DNA of 64,000 nt from the NCBI RefSeq assembly GCF_042477335.2, contig NC_091257.1, positions 46,966,501 through 47,030,500 on the forward strand, given 5' to 3'. A program made the translations under genes and the position numbers. Below the pieces are notes generated by a model. It searched no databases and had not been told where the DNA came from. It saw nothing but the letters and a program-made list of their open reading frames with translations. The stretch is from Ovis canadensis. Lineage: Eukaryota > Chordata > Mammalia > Artiodactyla > Bovidae. Below are positions 22,320-35,232 of the stretch, one piece after another (position 1 is the stretch's first letter; each line of letters starts with the position of its first letter).

Positions 22320-25300
22320 TTATTATTAATTTATTATAATTGGACCTGCAAATTACAATATTGTGGTGGGTTTTGCCATACATTGACAGGTATCAGCCAG
22401 GGGTGTACATGTGTCCCCCATCCCGAACCCTCCTTTCATCTCCCTCCCCATCCCATCCCTCTGGGTTGTCTCAGTGCACTGTCTCTGAGTGCCCTGTTTC
22501 ACGCATCGAACTTGGACTGGTCATCTATTTCACATATGGTAATATACATGTTTCAATACTATTCTCTCAAATCATCTCACTCTCACCTTCTCTCACAGAG
22601 TCCAAAAGTCTGTTCTTTATATCTGTGTCTTTTTTGCTGTCTTGCATATCAGCTCAGTTCAGTTGCTCAGTCATGTCCAACTCTTTGTGACCCCATGAAC
22701 CACAGCACACCAGGCCTCCCTGTCCACCACCAACTCCCAGAGTCCACCCAAACTCATGTCCACCGAGTCAGTGATGCCATCCAATCATCTCATCCTCTGT
22801 CGTCCCCTTCTCCTCCTGTCCTCTATCTTTCCCAGCATCAGGGTCTTTTCAAATGACTCAGCTCTTTTCATCAGGTGACCAAAGTATTGGAGTTTCAGCT
22901 TCAACATCAGTCCCTCCAATGAACACCCAGGACTGATCTTCTTTAGGATGGACTGGTTGGATTTCCTTGCAGTCCATGGGACTCTCAAGAGTCTTCTCCA
23001 ACACCACAGTTCAAAAGCATCAATTATTCAGCACTCAGCCTTCTTTATAGTCTAACTCTCACATCCATACATGACCAGTGGAAAAACCATAGCCTTGATT
23101 AGATGGACCTTTGTTGGCAAAGTAATGTCTCTGCTTTTAAATATGCTATCTAGGTTGGTCATAACTTTCCTTCCAAGGAGCAAGTGTCTTTTAATTTCAT
23201 GGCTACAATCACCATCTGCAGTGATCTGGGAGCTCAGAAAAATAAACTCAGCCACTGTGTCCACTGTTTCCCCATCTATTTGCCATGAAGTGATGGGACC
23301 GGTCTTGGATATAGGATTGTCATTACCATCTTTCTAAATTCCATATATATATATGTTAATATACTGTATTGGTGTTTTGCTTTCTGACTTTCTTCACTTT
23401 GTATAATAGGCTCCAGTTTCATTAGAACTGACTCAAGTGCATTCTTTTTAATAGCTGAGTAAGAGTCCATTGTTTATGTGTACCACAGCTTTCTTATCCA
23501 TTCATCTGCTGATGAACATCTAGGTTGCTTCCATGTCCTAGCTGTTGTAAACAGTGCTGTGATGAACATTGTGGTACAGGTGTCTCTTTCAATTCTGGTT
23601 TCCTCAGTATGTATGCCCAGCAGTGTGATTGTTGGGTCATATAGCAGTTCTATTTCCAGTTTTTTTTAAGGAATCTCCTCCCCGTTCTCCAGTGACTGTA
23701 CTAGTTTGCATTCCCATCTGCAGTTTAAGAGTGTTCCCTTTCCTCCACAACCTCTCCATCGTTTATTGTTTGTAGGCTTTTTGATAGCAGCCATTCTGAC
23801 TGGTGTAAGATGGTACATCATTGTGGTTTTGATTTGCATTTCTCTGATAATGATTGATGTTGAACATCTTTTCATGTGTTTGTCTGCCATCTGTATTTCT
23901 TCCTAGGAGAAATGTCTGTTTAGTTTTTTTGCCCATTTTTTGATTGGGTCATTTATTATTCTGATATTGAGCTGCACGAGGTGCTTGTATATTTTTGAGA
24001 TTAATTCTTTGTCAGTTGCTTCGTTGGCTATTATTTTCTCCCATTCTGAAGGCTGTCTTTTCACCTCACTTGTAGTTTCCTTTGTTGTGCAAAAGCTCTT
24101 AAGTTTAATTAGGTCCCATTTGTTTAGCTTTGCTTTTATTTCCATTACTCTGTAGGGTTGGTCATAGAGGATCCTGCTGTGATTTATGTCAGAGAGTGTT
24201 CTGCCTATGTTTTCCTCTAGGAGTTTTATAGTTTCTGGTCTTACATTTGGATCTTTAATCCATTTTGAGTTTATTTTTGTGTATGGTATTAGAAAGTGTT
24301 CTAGATTCATTCTTTTACAGGTGGTTAATTAGTTTTCCCAGCACCACTTGTTAAAGAGATTACCTTTTCTCCATTGTATATATTTGCCTTCTTTGTCAAA
24401 GATAAGGTGTCCTTAGGTGCATGGGTTTATATCTGGGCTTTCTATTTTGTTCCATTGATTTATATTTCTGTCTTTGTGCCAGTGCCATACTGTCTTGATG
24501 ACTGTAGCTTTGTAGCATAGTCTGAAGTCAGGCACATTGACTCCTCCAGTTCCATTCTTCTTTCTCAATTGCTTTGGCTATTCAAGGTTTTTTGTATTTC
24601 CATACAAATTGTGGAATTATTTGTTCTAGTTCTGTGAAAAATGCCATTGGTAGCTTGATAGGGATTGCATTTAATCTATAGATTGTTTTGGGTAGTACAC
24701 TCATTTTCACTATATTGATTCTTCTAATCCATGAGCATGTATATTTGTCCATCTATTTGTGTCATCTTTGATTTCTTTCATCAGTGTTGTATAGTTTTCT
24801 CGGTATAGGTCTTTTGTTTCTTTAGGTAAATTTATTCCTAAGTATTTTATGCTTTTCATCGGAATGGTGAATGGGATTGTTTCCTTAATTTCTCTTTCTG
24901 TTTTCTCATTGTTAGTGTATAGGAATGCAAGGTATTTCTGTGTATTAATTTTATATCCTGCAACTTTACTATATTCACTGCTTAGCTCTAGTAATTTTCT
25001 GGTGTGTCTTTAGGGTTTTCTATGTAGAGGATCCTGTCACCTGCAAACAGTGAGAGTTTTATTTTTTCTTCTCCAATCTGGATTCCTTTTATTTCTTGTT
25101 CTTCTCTGATTGCTATGGCTAAAACTTCTAAAACTATGTTGAAAGTAGTGATGAGATTGGGCACCCATGACTTGTTCCTGACTTTAGGGGAAATGCTTTC
25201 AGTTTTTCACCATTGAGGATAATGTTTACTGTGGGTTTATCATATATGGCTTTTAGTATGTTGAGGTATATTCCTTCAATGCCTGCTTTCTGGAGAGTTT

Positions 25301-25490
25301 TTATCATAAATGGATTTTGAATTTTGTCAAAGGCTTTCTCTGCATCTACTGAGATAATCATATGGTTTTTATCTTTCAGTTTGTTAATGTGGTGTATCAC
25401 TTTTATTGATTTGCAAATATTGAAAAATCCTTGCATCCCTGGAATAAAGCCCATTTGGTCATAATGTATGATCTTCTTAATATGTCAAAT
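22320..25490 (-). mobile_element. L1-BT-type LINE, antisense, 5'-truncated
   Basis: On the - strand the 3' UTR is at 22320-22649 and ORF2 remnants run from 23303 to about 25490. These include a reverse-transcriptase part ([18 protein letters not shown] near 25350) and the C-terminal segment with [18 protein letters not shown] near 24260. Stops and frameshifts break ORF2, so the element is dead. It is interrupted by BovB at 22650-23302. Confidence 0.9.
22650..23302 (-). mobile_element. BovB LINE inserted into L1-BT
   Basis: A 5'-truncated antisense BovB of 653 bases. It is flanked by a 10-bp duplication of L1 sequence, 'tcttgcatat' at 22640-22649 and 'tcttggatat' at 23303-23312, one mismatch. 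This dates the BovB after the L1. Confidence 0.9.
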
Positions 25491-26234
25491 AATCTTATAA
25501 TTAAATTATTTTGAAAGACATGTGCCATGCCAAACAAAACAAAACACTGGCTCTTCAAATAGTCTGTACATTACAGTAAATCTAAATATACTATCTGAAG
25601 AGTATTATAAACTAAAGTCAAATTTTTGATAAATAATACAAAGATTTTTCATTCCTATAAAGTTAATTACTTTCTATCAAATTGCAAAAGCATTATTGGT
25701 GTTTTGATGTATTTTGATAAGGACTGGAAAATTGAAGAATAAGAACAATTAAAAACCCAGTTTTCTATCTTTAAAATTTTTAAGTTTTTACTTTACTGCA
25801 TCATTATATCTTTTTTTCCTTCTGGGTCAAAATTATCTTCGTATCATTTGAGCAAATTTGCCTATTAAAAGATAGAGATGGTTAAACCAAATAAACTTCT
25901 GTATAAATTACCAGTTTAAAGTAGGAGAAATGATGGAATAAGCTACCAAGTAATTTGTTGAGCTGATTTTCTTGGAATTGTTTCAGAGCAAAGGAGTCAC
26001 TAAGTTCATCTTACATGGAACTGAGTGGGTGTGAGGTATGTAATGTTTGAGAGCATCTAAGAGGAAATGAAATAGTTCAGCAATTGTCTCACCAATTAGA
26101 AAAAAAAAAAAGAGGATTTCCTTTATTTTATAGAAATCTTCCTTTAGCTTGAAGGAAGTACTAGTTGAAAACAACCATCAAAAAGCTAAGCAAAAACCAG
26201 AACCAAAACTTAGTAGAAGGGTATGAAGAGGATG
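25491..26234. other. Unassigned AT-rich sequence
   Basis: Single-copy-looking DNA between two L1 elements, with an A-run at 26100-26111. No gene or structured RNA recognised. Confidence 0.4.
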
Positions 26235-27067
26235 ATAAGAGTTGGATTTTATTTTAATGTGATAAGATGTACATAACATAAAATTTATCATTTTCATGTA
26301 CAACTCAATGGTTTGAGTGTATTTGCAATGTTGTACAACTATCACTATTTTTAAAACTCTTCATCCCCAGTGGAAACTCTGAAGCCATTAAACAATAACA
26401 CTCATTTTCCCTCCCCCACCAGTTCCTGGTAGAAATAGAGGTATTTTTCCTGTCTTTAAGAATTTGTCTATTCTACGTTCATATAAGTGGAATCATGTGG
26501 CATTTGTCCTTTTCTGTATTATTTATGTCTGTGTTATTTAAAGATTGTATGTGTTGTAGCAGGTATCAGAATTTCTTTTTTATGGCTTAACAATATTCCA
26601 TTAGACATATTATTTTATTACAATGGAATAGAATAATATTAATATATATAATATTCCATTATATATAACACTCCATTATATATATATTGTTTATCCATTC
26701 ATCTATTGATAGACACTTGTGTTGCTTTTTACCTTTTAGCTACTATGAATAATGTGCAATAAACATTGGTGTACAAATATTTGTTTGCATCTCTGTTTTC
26801 GATTTTTTGGGTTACATCTAAAAGTGAAATTGATAGATCATATGGCAATTCCACGTTTAATGTTTTAGGGATAGGAGCAACCTTTTTCCATAGTGGCTAC
26901 AACAGTTTACATTCACACCAGTAATGCCCAAGTGTTCCAATTTCTCCACACCCTCATCAATGCTTGTTATTTTCTGCTTTTGTTTTTTGATAACAGCCAT
27001 CCCAATGGGCATGAAGTGATATATGATTGTGGTTTTGTTTGCAATTTTCTAGTGACTAACCATATTG

Positions 27068-27701
27068 GGAAATAGATGGGGAAACAGTGGAAACAGTGGC
27101 AGACTTTATTTTTGGGGGCTCCAAAATCACTCCAGATGGTGACTGCAGCCATGAAATTAAAAGATGCTTACTCCTTGGAAGAAAAGTTATGACCAACCTA
27201 GACAGCATATTCAAAAGCAGAGACATTACTTTGCTGACTAAGGTCCGTCTAGTCAAGGCTACGGTTTTTCCTGTGGTCATGTATGGATGTGAGAGTTGGA
27301 CTGTGAAGAAGGCTGAGCGCCGAAGAATTGATGCTTTTGAACTGTGGTGTTGGAGAAGACTCTTGAGAGTCCCTTGGACTGCAAGGAGATCCAACCAGTC
27401 TATTCTGAAGGAGATCAACCCTGGGATTTCTTTGGAAGCAATGATGCTAAAGCTGAAACTCCAGTACTTTGGCCACCTCATGCGAAGAGTTGACTCATTG
27501 GAAAAGATTTTGATGCTGGGAAGGATTGGGGGCAGGAGGAGAAAGGGATGACCCAGGATGAGATGGCTGGATGGCATCACTGACTCGATGGACGTGAATC
27601 TGAGTGAACTCTGGGAGCTGGTGATGGACAGGGAGGCCTGGTGTGCTGCAATTCATGGGGTTGCAAAGAGTCAGACACGACTGAGCAACTGAACTGAACT
27701 G
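27068..27701 (+). mobile_element. BovB LINE, 5'-truncated, inserted in L1M
   Basis: A single open frame (27087-27551) covers the BovB C-terminal part from METVADFIFGGSKITPDG to near the end, before a frameshift. It is flanked by 'aaccatattg' (27058-27067) and 'aacgatattg' (27702-27711), a 10-bp duplication with one mismatch. Confidence 0.9.
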
Positions 27702-27711
27702 AACGATATTG

Positions 27712-27930
27712 ATTGGTCTTCCCCACCTAGACTCAGTGGTAAAGAATAACTTGCATTGCAGGAGATGTGGGTTCAATCCCTGGGTTGGGAAGATCCCCTG
27801 GAGAAAGAAATGGCAACCCACTCCAATATTCTTGCCTGGGAAATCTTATGGACAGAGGAGCCTGGTGGGCTACAGTCCATGGGGTTGCAAAAGAGTTGGG
27901 CATGACTGAGCAACTACACAGCAACAACAA
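27712..27930 (+). mobile_element. Bov-tA SINE adjacent to the BovB tail
   Basis: 'acctagactcagtggtaaag', 'ggagatgtgggttcaatccc' and the Bov-A core to 'gagttgggcatgactgagc', followed directly by resumed L1M text. Confidence 0.85.
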
Positions 27931-28875
27931 TGTTGAGCATCTTTTCACGTGCTTATTGGCTATTTGTATATTTTCTCCAGAGAAATGTCTATTCAAGTAC
28001 ACTGCTCATTTTAAAAATTGGTTGCTTTGTTGTTGTTGAGTTGTATTTCTTTACACATTATGGATATTCTTTATCAGATATATGATTTGCAAATATGTTC
28101 TCTCATTTCTTTCATTCTTTTCACTCTTTTGATAGTGTCCTTTTAAATTTTGATAAACCCTAATTTAATCTACTTTTTTCTTTTGTAGCTCTGCTTTTGG
28201 TGTCATGTCTAGAAAGAAAAATATTGCCAAATAGAATGTCATGAGGATTTTTCCTGATGTTTTCTTACAAAAATGTTTATAGTCTTAGCCCTTAACTTTA
28301 GGTTTTGACCCATTTTGAATACTTTTTGCATTGAATGGTCTTGGTACCTTTGTAAAAAAACTGACTAACCTCATATTTGAGTGCTTATTTCTGAGCTCTC
28401 TGTTCTATTCTGTTGGTCTTTATGTTCTCTCTTATGCCAGAACCACACACGATACTGATTACTGTAGCTTTATAATAAGTTTTGACATCAGTAAGTGTGA
28501 GACCTCCAACACTGTTCTTTTTCAGGATTGTTTTGGCTATATGGGATTTCTTGGAATTTCATATGAATTTTAAGATGGAGTCTCCTGTTTTGCAAAAGAC
28601 ATCATTGGGATTTTGACAGAGGTTGCATGGAATCTGTAAATCTCTTAAGGTAGTATTGTCATCTTAACAATATTATGTTTTCAACTCTATGAACATAGGA
28701 CAGCTTTCCATTTATTTTGGTCTTCTTTCTTTCAGCAATGTTTTCTAGTTTTTGTTGTATAAGTCTTTTGCCTCCTTGGTGAAATTTATTCCTAAATATT
28801 TTATTCTTTTTTGATGCTATTGTGACTAGAATTGCTTTCTTAATTTCCTTTTCAGATTTTTAATTAATAGTGTTT

Positions 28876-28890
28876 TGATTTTGTATTCTT
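28876..28890. repeat. Left target-site duplication of the POLR2K retrocopy
   Basis: 'tgattttgtattctt' is identical at 28876-28890 and 29801-29815. It brackets the 910-base insertion, and the poly(T) (antisense poly(A)) abuts the left copy. Confidence 0.92.
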
Positions 28891-29880
<990 letters not shown>

Positions 29881-29964
29881 TCACATATAAAATAATGTCA
29901 TCTCTGGAAGAAAGATACTTTTATTCCATTTTCTCTGACTTGGATGCCTTTATTTATTTATTTT

Positions 29965-32655
29965 CCTTTTATTTTTATTTATTTATTTTTAAAATTTATT
30001 TTGCTTTACAATACTGTATTGGTTTTGCCATACATTGACATGAATCTGCCATGGGTGTACATGAGTTCCCAATCCTGAACCCCGCTCCCACCTCCCACCC
30101 AATATCATCTCTCTGGATCATCCTTGTGCACCAGCCCCAAGCCTCCTGTATTCTGTATCGAACATAGACTAGTGATTCATTTCTTACATGACAGTATACA
30201 TGTTACAATGCCATTCTCCCAAATCATCCCACCCTCTCCCTCTATCACAGAGTCCAAAAGTCCATTCTATACATCTGTGTCTCTTGCTGTCTCGCATACA
30301 GGGTTATTATTACCATCTTTCTAAAGTCCATATATATGTGTTAGTATGGCAGAAAGCGAAGAGGAGCTAAAAAGCCTCTTGATGAAAGTGAAAGAGGAGA
30401 GTGAAAAAGTTGGCTTAAAGCTCAACATTCAGAAAACTAAGATCATGGCATCTGGTCCCATCACTTCATGGGAAATAGATGGGGAAACAGTAGAAACAGT
30501 GTCAGAATTTATTTTGGGGGGCTCCAAAATCACTGCAGATGGTGACTGCAGCCATGAAATTAAAAGATGCTTACTCCTTGGAAGAAAAGTTATGACCAAC
30601 CTAGATAGTATATTCAAAAGCAGAGACATTACTTTGCCGACTAAGGTCCGTCTAGTCAAGGCTATGGTTTTTCCTGTGGTCATGTGTGGATCTGAGAGTT
30701 GGACTGTGAAGAAGGCTGAGCGCCGAAGAATTGATGGTTTTGAACTGTGTTGTTGGAGAAGACTCTTGAGGGTCCCTTGGACTGCAAGGAGATCCAACCA
30801 GTCTATTCTGAAGGAGATCAACCCTGGGATTTCTTTGGAAGCAATCATGCTAAAGCTGAAGCTCCAGTACTTTGGCCACCTCATGCAAAGAGTTGACTCA
30901 TTGGAAAAGACTCTGATGCTGGGAGGGATTGGGGGCAGGAGGAGAAGGGGACGACTCAGGATGAGATGGCTGGATGGCATCACAGACTCGATGGACGTGA
31001 ATCTGAGTGAACTCCGGGAGTTGGTGATGGACAGGGAGGCCTGGTGTGCTGCGATTCATGGGGTCACAAAGAGTCGGACACGACTGAGCGACTGAACTGA
31101 CTGACTGACTGATACTGTATTGGTGTTTTTCTTTCTGGCTTACTTCACTCTGTATAACAGGCTCCAGTTTCATCCACTTCATTAGAACTGACTCAAATGT
31201 ATTCTTTTTAATGGCTGAGTAATACTCCATTGTGTATATGTACCACAGCTTTCTTATCCATTCATCTGCTGATGGACATCTAGGTTGTCCTGGCTATTAT
31301 AAACAGTGCTGTGATGAACTTTGGGGTACACATGTCTCTTTCAGTTCTGGTTTCCTTGATATGTATGCCCAGCAGTGGGATTGCTGGGTTATAAGGCAGT
31401 TCTATTTGCAATTTTTTAAGGAATCTCCACACTGTTCTCCATAGCGGCTGTACTAGTTTGCATTGCCACCAACAGTGTTTATTGTTCCACACCCTCTCTA
31501 GCATTTATTGCTTGTAAACTTTTGGATCGCAGCCATTCTGACTAGTGTCAAATGGTACCTCATTGTGGTTTTGATTTGCATTTCTCTGATAATGAGTGAT
31601 GTTGAACATCTTTTCATGTGTTTGTTAGCCATCCGTATGTCTTCTTTGGAGGAATGTCTATTTAGTTCTTTGGCCCATTTTTTGATTGTGTCATTTATTT
31701 TTCTGGAATTGAGCTGCATAAGTTGCTTGTATATTTTTGAGATTAGTTGTTTGTCAGTTGTTTCATTTGCTATCATTTTCTCCCATTCAGAAGGCTGTCT
31801 TTTCACCTTGCTTATAGTTTCCTTTGTTGTGCAGAAGCTTTTAATTTTAATTAGATCCCATTTGTTTATTTTTGCTTTTATTTCCAGTATTCTGGGAGGT
31901 GGGTCATAAAGGATCCTGCTGTGATTTATGTCGGAGAGTGTTTTGCCTATGTTCTCCTCTAGGAATTTTATAGTTTCTGGTCTTACGTTTAGATCGTTAA
32001 CCCATTTTGAGTTTATTTTTGTGTGTGGTGTTAGAAAGTGATCTAGTTTCATTCTTTTACAAGTGGTTGACCAGTTTTCCCAGCACCACTTGTTAAAGAG
32101 ATTGTCTTTACTCCATTGTATACTCTTGCCTCCTTTGTCAAAGATAAGGTGTCCATATGTGTGTGGATTTATCTCTGGCTTTCTCTTTTGTTCCGTTGAT
32201 CTATATTTCTGTCTTTGTGCCAGTACTATACTGTCTTGATGACTATGGCTTTGTAGTAGAGCCTGAAGTCAGGCAGGTTGATTCCTCCAGTTCCATTCTT
32301 CTTTCTCAAGATCGCTTTGGCTATTTGAGGTTTTTTGTATTTCCATACAAATTGTGAAATTATTTGTTCTAGCTCTGTGAAAAATACCGCTGGTAGCTTG
32401 ATAGGGATTGCATTGAATCTGTAGATTGCTTTGGGTAGTATACTCATTTTCACTATATTGATTCTCCTGATCCATGAACATGGTATATTTCTCCATCTAT
32501 TAGTGTCCTCTTTGATTTCTTTCATCAGTGTTTTATAGTTTTCTATATATAGGTCTTTAGTTTCTTTAGGTAGATATATTCCTAAGTATTTGTTTTCTTG
32601 ACTAATTGCTCTGGTTGGAACTTTTTTTGCCGTGTTGAATAGAAGTGGGGAAAGC
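29965..32655 (-). mobile_element. L1-BT-type LINE, antisense, 5'-truncated
   Basis: The 3' UTR is at about 29985-30344 and ORF2 parts at 31108-32655 on the - strand. The C-terminal region is open over 184 codons at 32052-31498 ([33 protein letters not shown]), and an upstream frame is at 32657-32226. A frameshift separates the two frames. It is interrupted by a sense BovB at 30345-31107. Confidence 0.9.
30345..31107 (+). mobile_element. BovB LINE fragment with a 249-codon open frame
   Basis: The frame 30346-31095 starts [18 protein letters not shown] and stays open to the natural stop near KSRTRLSD. It covers only the part C-terminal to the YADD motif, so it has no catalytic centre. The tail 'actgaactgactgactgact' is a variant BovB tail. 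It is inserted in antisense L1-BT and is the longest open frame in the window, but it is not a host gene. Confidence 0.92.
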
Positions 32656-33605
32656 AATTAAAAGCAGTAATTACCCTTCAGAATTCACAAGTCTGATATT
32701 TGGAAGGTGAGTCCCTGAAGGGCTATCCTGGATCCATCAGGGTGCAAAAAAGGCTGTCACCTGCCAAAAAGATAGGGGAGTGGAAGATGATAGCCACTAC
32801 CCAAGGAAGAGCTTGAAATTCACTGAAATATACCAGCATTTCCATCAAGCTCTCCACTGGATCCTCCTAAGTTTCTGCTTGTTACTTGGGATATTAAAAT
32901 AGCTACTCCAGACAGTTTCTGCCCAGTTTAGTACGTGTTGAAGTGGAATGATGAATTTCTAAATTTTCTTATTCCACTACACTCCCACAAGAACTGGCTT
33001 TCTTTTTTTTGCTTGGTCACCTCTTTTTACCTGTTAAATCTTTGTTTTAGTAAGGTCAAGGTCATGGGGTAAATTCTTTGTGGGATGATAGGCCTCCTAT
33101 TGTTTGAAAATCACAGATTCTACCACTGATCCTAGTTGGCCATATGACACAGTTTGTTTGATTTTTAAAAAACCTGAATGTGAGTGTAGAGAGAATTCAG
33201 TTAAGTTTTATCTGCTTCTGAAATTAAAGTAAATCCAAATTAGGCCAAACTTTCTGAATTTATATAGTTGATTTACATTTAAAAACCATGGATGTCTCAT
33301 TTAATATATTTTTTTCTCATGATAAATCAGTGAAGCAGTGCTTTAAAAAGAAATATTTTGTTTCATTTGCTGTGTTTTGTAACCAATCTTTTTATGTCAG
33401 TGAAACACTGGATTAATGAAAAAGAAACATTTTTCTTTGTGTCCTACATTTTCATCATTTTTTCATCCTGTCAGAGTAATCTGAAATTTAGAATGTTAAA
33501 AAAAAATCGGTAAGATAAATATATCACATTTCTTACTAGGAAGCAAAGTTTATAATATTACAAAGATGGTGAATCTTCAAGCTTTCCACTTGAAGACAAA
33601 CTATT
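32656..33605. other. Unassigned single-copy-looking sequence
   Basis: No repeat family or reading frame recognised over 950 bases, which is unusual for this TE-dense spacer and makes it a candidate for conserved non-coding DNA 1.6-2.5 kb upstream of MRC1. Conservation cannot be judged from one sequence. Confidence 0.4.
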
Positions 33606-33855
33606 CATTAAAACATATACATTACCATATGTAAAATTAGACAGTCAGTGGAACTTTACTGTATGATGCAGGGAGCTCAAATCCAGTGCTTTGTGACAAC
33701 CTAGAGGGGTGGGATGGGGTGGCAGGTGTAAGGGAGGTTCAAGATGGTGGGGACATATGTATACCTATGGTTGATTTATGTTGATGTATGGCAGAAACCA
33801 ACAGAATAATGTAAAGCAATTATCCTCCAATTAAAATAAGTAAATTTAAATTAAA
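33606..33855 (+). mobile_element. L1-BT-type 3' UTR
   Basis: 'tacattaccatatgtaaaat', 'tttactgtatgatgcaggga' and 'gcaattatcctccaattaaa'; parallel to 8838-9135. Confidence 0.85.
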
Positions 33856-34489
33856 ATAAAATTTCAAGAAATATTCCAGCAGCTTCCTTTTGTTTGGCTA
33901 ACATTTCCCACACTCCAGTTGTGAGCTGGCTATCTAATTACTGATATCTGCTTCAAAATGTTCTTAATTCATGCTTTACTTCTGAAAAATAACACAGTAG
34001 ATCTGTAGGGTTAATATGATGCTTCATGAAAGATGTTTTCATTTCTTTAAAAAGAAAGTATCCCACCTATCATGAAATGACCAAATGAGCAGACTTCCTC
34101 CTGGCAAGATGACCCTTGTAAACCTGAAGAGGATCACTATTGTTAAGGATGGACAGTGAGCCTTTACTTCAAGTCCTGTCACTGTTTTCTCTGGATCTCT
34201 TGAGAACTTTCTAGAAAAAGACTTCTAAAACTTTCTCCTTCCTGTTACAACTGAGCTTCTTTCTTAAGCTTAGTCTCTATTTTACATTTCTTCTAGCTGA
34301 AAGGAACAAAGCTCCATACGAAGCCACTTTCAGAGCTTTCAAAGAAAATAGGAAACTCTAAACATTGAATATGGAGAGTGGGAAGGAATTCATTTCAGCC
34401 CTTAATAAGACATTTCCACCAGAAAACTATCCTTTAAAAAATAGTTTATTATTTTAGATGTAATGCCATATTGGTATAATTCAGGATTT
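33856..34489. other. Unassigned sequence upstream of the MRC1 promoter
   Basis: Single-copy-looking. No gene or repeat recognised. Confidence 0.4.
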
Positions 34490-34615
34490 TTAAAATTATC
34501 ATTTTTGGAGCATGTGGCATGTGGGAATCTTAATTTCCTGACAAAGCTTTGAACCTGTGCCCCCTCTGTGTTGAAAGGCCAGTCTTAACCACTAGACTGC
34601 TAAGGAAGTCCAGAA
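34490..34615 (-). mobile_element. CHR-type SINE, antisense
   Basis: 'ggagcatgtggcatgtggga', 'ttcctgacaaagctttgaac' and the end 'ctgctaaggaagtcc'. It marks the distal edge of the unique MRC1 promoter sequence. Confidence 0.75.
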
Positions 34616-34619
34616 AACT

Positions 34620-35171
34620 GTCCTCTTTATTGCCTGCCATCTCCACTACGTTCCAGGGCTTGTCTGCTGAAGGTCCCTGGATTCAGCCGCTCCCCAGAGA
34701 GAATCTCACTTTTCCAGCCCAGGTAGTGGCCTCCAGCTTGCCCTCCCCCGCATCCAAGCAGAGCCCGGAGGTCCAGCGCTGTTTCACTTCCCCCCTTTCC
34801 CAGCAGGCCGGCCCTGGCTCCTAGGTTCTCACAGGCGCCCAGTCGCCTCCACCCTCTTCCTCATTTCTCTCCCACACGTGTCCCTCTCTCCCCTTCCTCT
34901 GTATCTGCTCTTCTCAGAAGTTAGCTTACGAAGCAAAGTTGTAACTTTGAATTCCTGTTTTTCCAACCACCCTCATGTGACAGGATATCTCCTTATTGGA
35001 GGTTTTCCCTAATTTCAGAAGCCCTTTAAAAGTGGGCGCTTCCTCCATGCTCCTTTTCAGCTGGGCAGTTCTGAGAAGGGCAGAGCGGGCAGGGACAGCT
35101 GGGGGCTCACTGGCCTGGTCCTCCCCACTCTCTTCTCTCCATCCGTGGAAGAAGAGGATAAACTCTGGACC
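34620..35171 (+). promoter_or_regulatory. MRC1: MRC1 proximal promoter and 5' UTR
   Basis: This is repeat-free sequence directly upstream of the MRC1 start. Visible motifs are: an ETS/IRF composite 'tttcacttcc' at 34782-34791 (reverse GGAAGTGAAA, matching GGAANNGAAA); PU.1-type cores GAGGAAG on the - strand at 34856-34862, 34893-34899 and 35039-35045; an E-box CACGTG at 34875-34880; TTCN3GAA palindromes at 34911-34919 and 35069-35077; and a GC-box-like 'gtgggcg' at 35032-35038. There is no canonical TATA, though 'tttaaaag' at 35025-35032 is a weak stand-in that would put a start near 35055-35065. PU.1, Sp1 and USF are, to my knowledge, the factors reported for the mammalian mannose receptor promoter. 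Occupancy here is inferred from motifs only. Confidence 0.75.
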
Positions 35172-35232
35172 ATGAGGCCGTCCCCACTCCTGCCTCTCCT
35201 CTCTCTGCTTCCGGTAGCCGTGCAGCTCCTGG
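35172..35232 (+). CDS. MRC1: MRC1 exon 1 coding part (signal peptide)
   Basis: The ATG at 35172 has an A at -3. It encodes MRPSPLLPLLSLLPVAVQLL, a classic signal peptide with one basic residue and then a leucine-rich core. The final G of the exon (35232) pairs with AC of exon 2 to make the Asp of LLDTRQF, as in other mammalian mannose receptors. The donor is 'ctgg|gtaagt', a full consensus. The phase is 1. The hydrophobic core is conserved in kind, but the sequence differs from the human leader as I recall it, which is normal for signal peptides. MRC1 is a type I membrane endocytic receptor of macrophages, dendritic cells and sinusoidal endothelium. Confidence 0.95.

Noticed and set aside
31498-32052. 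184-codon - frame
   Set aside because: It is the C-terminal part of L1 ORF2, not a host gene.
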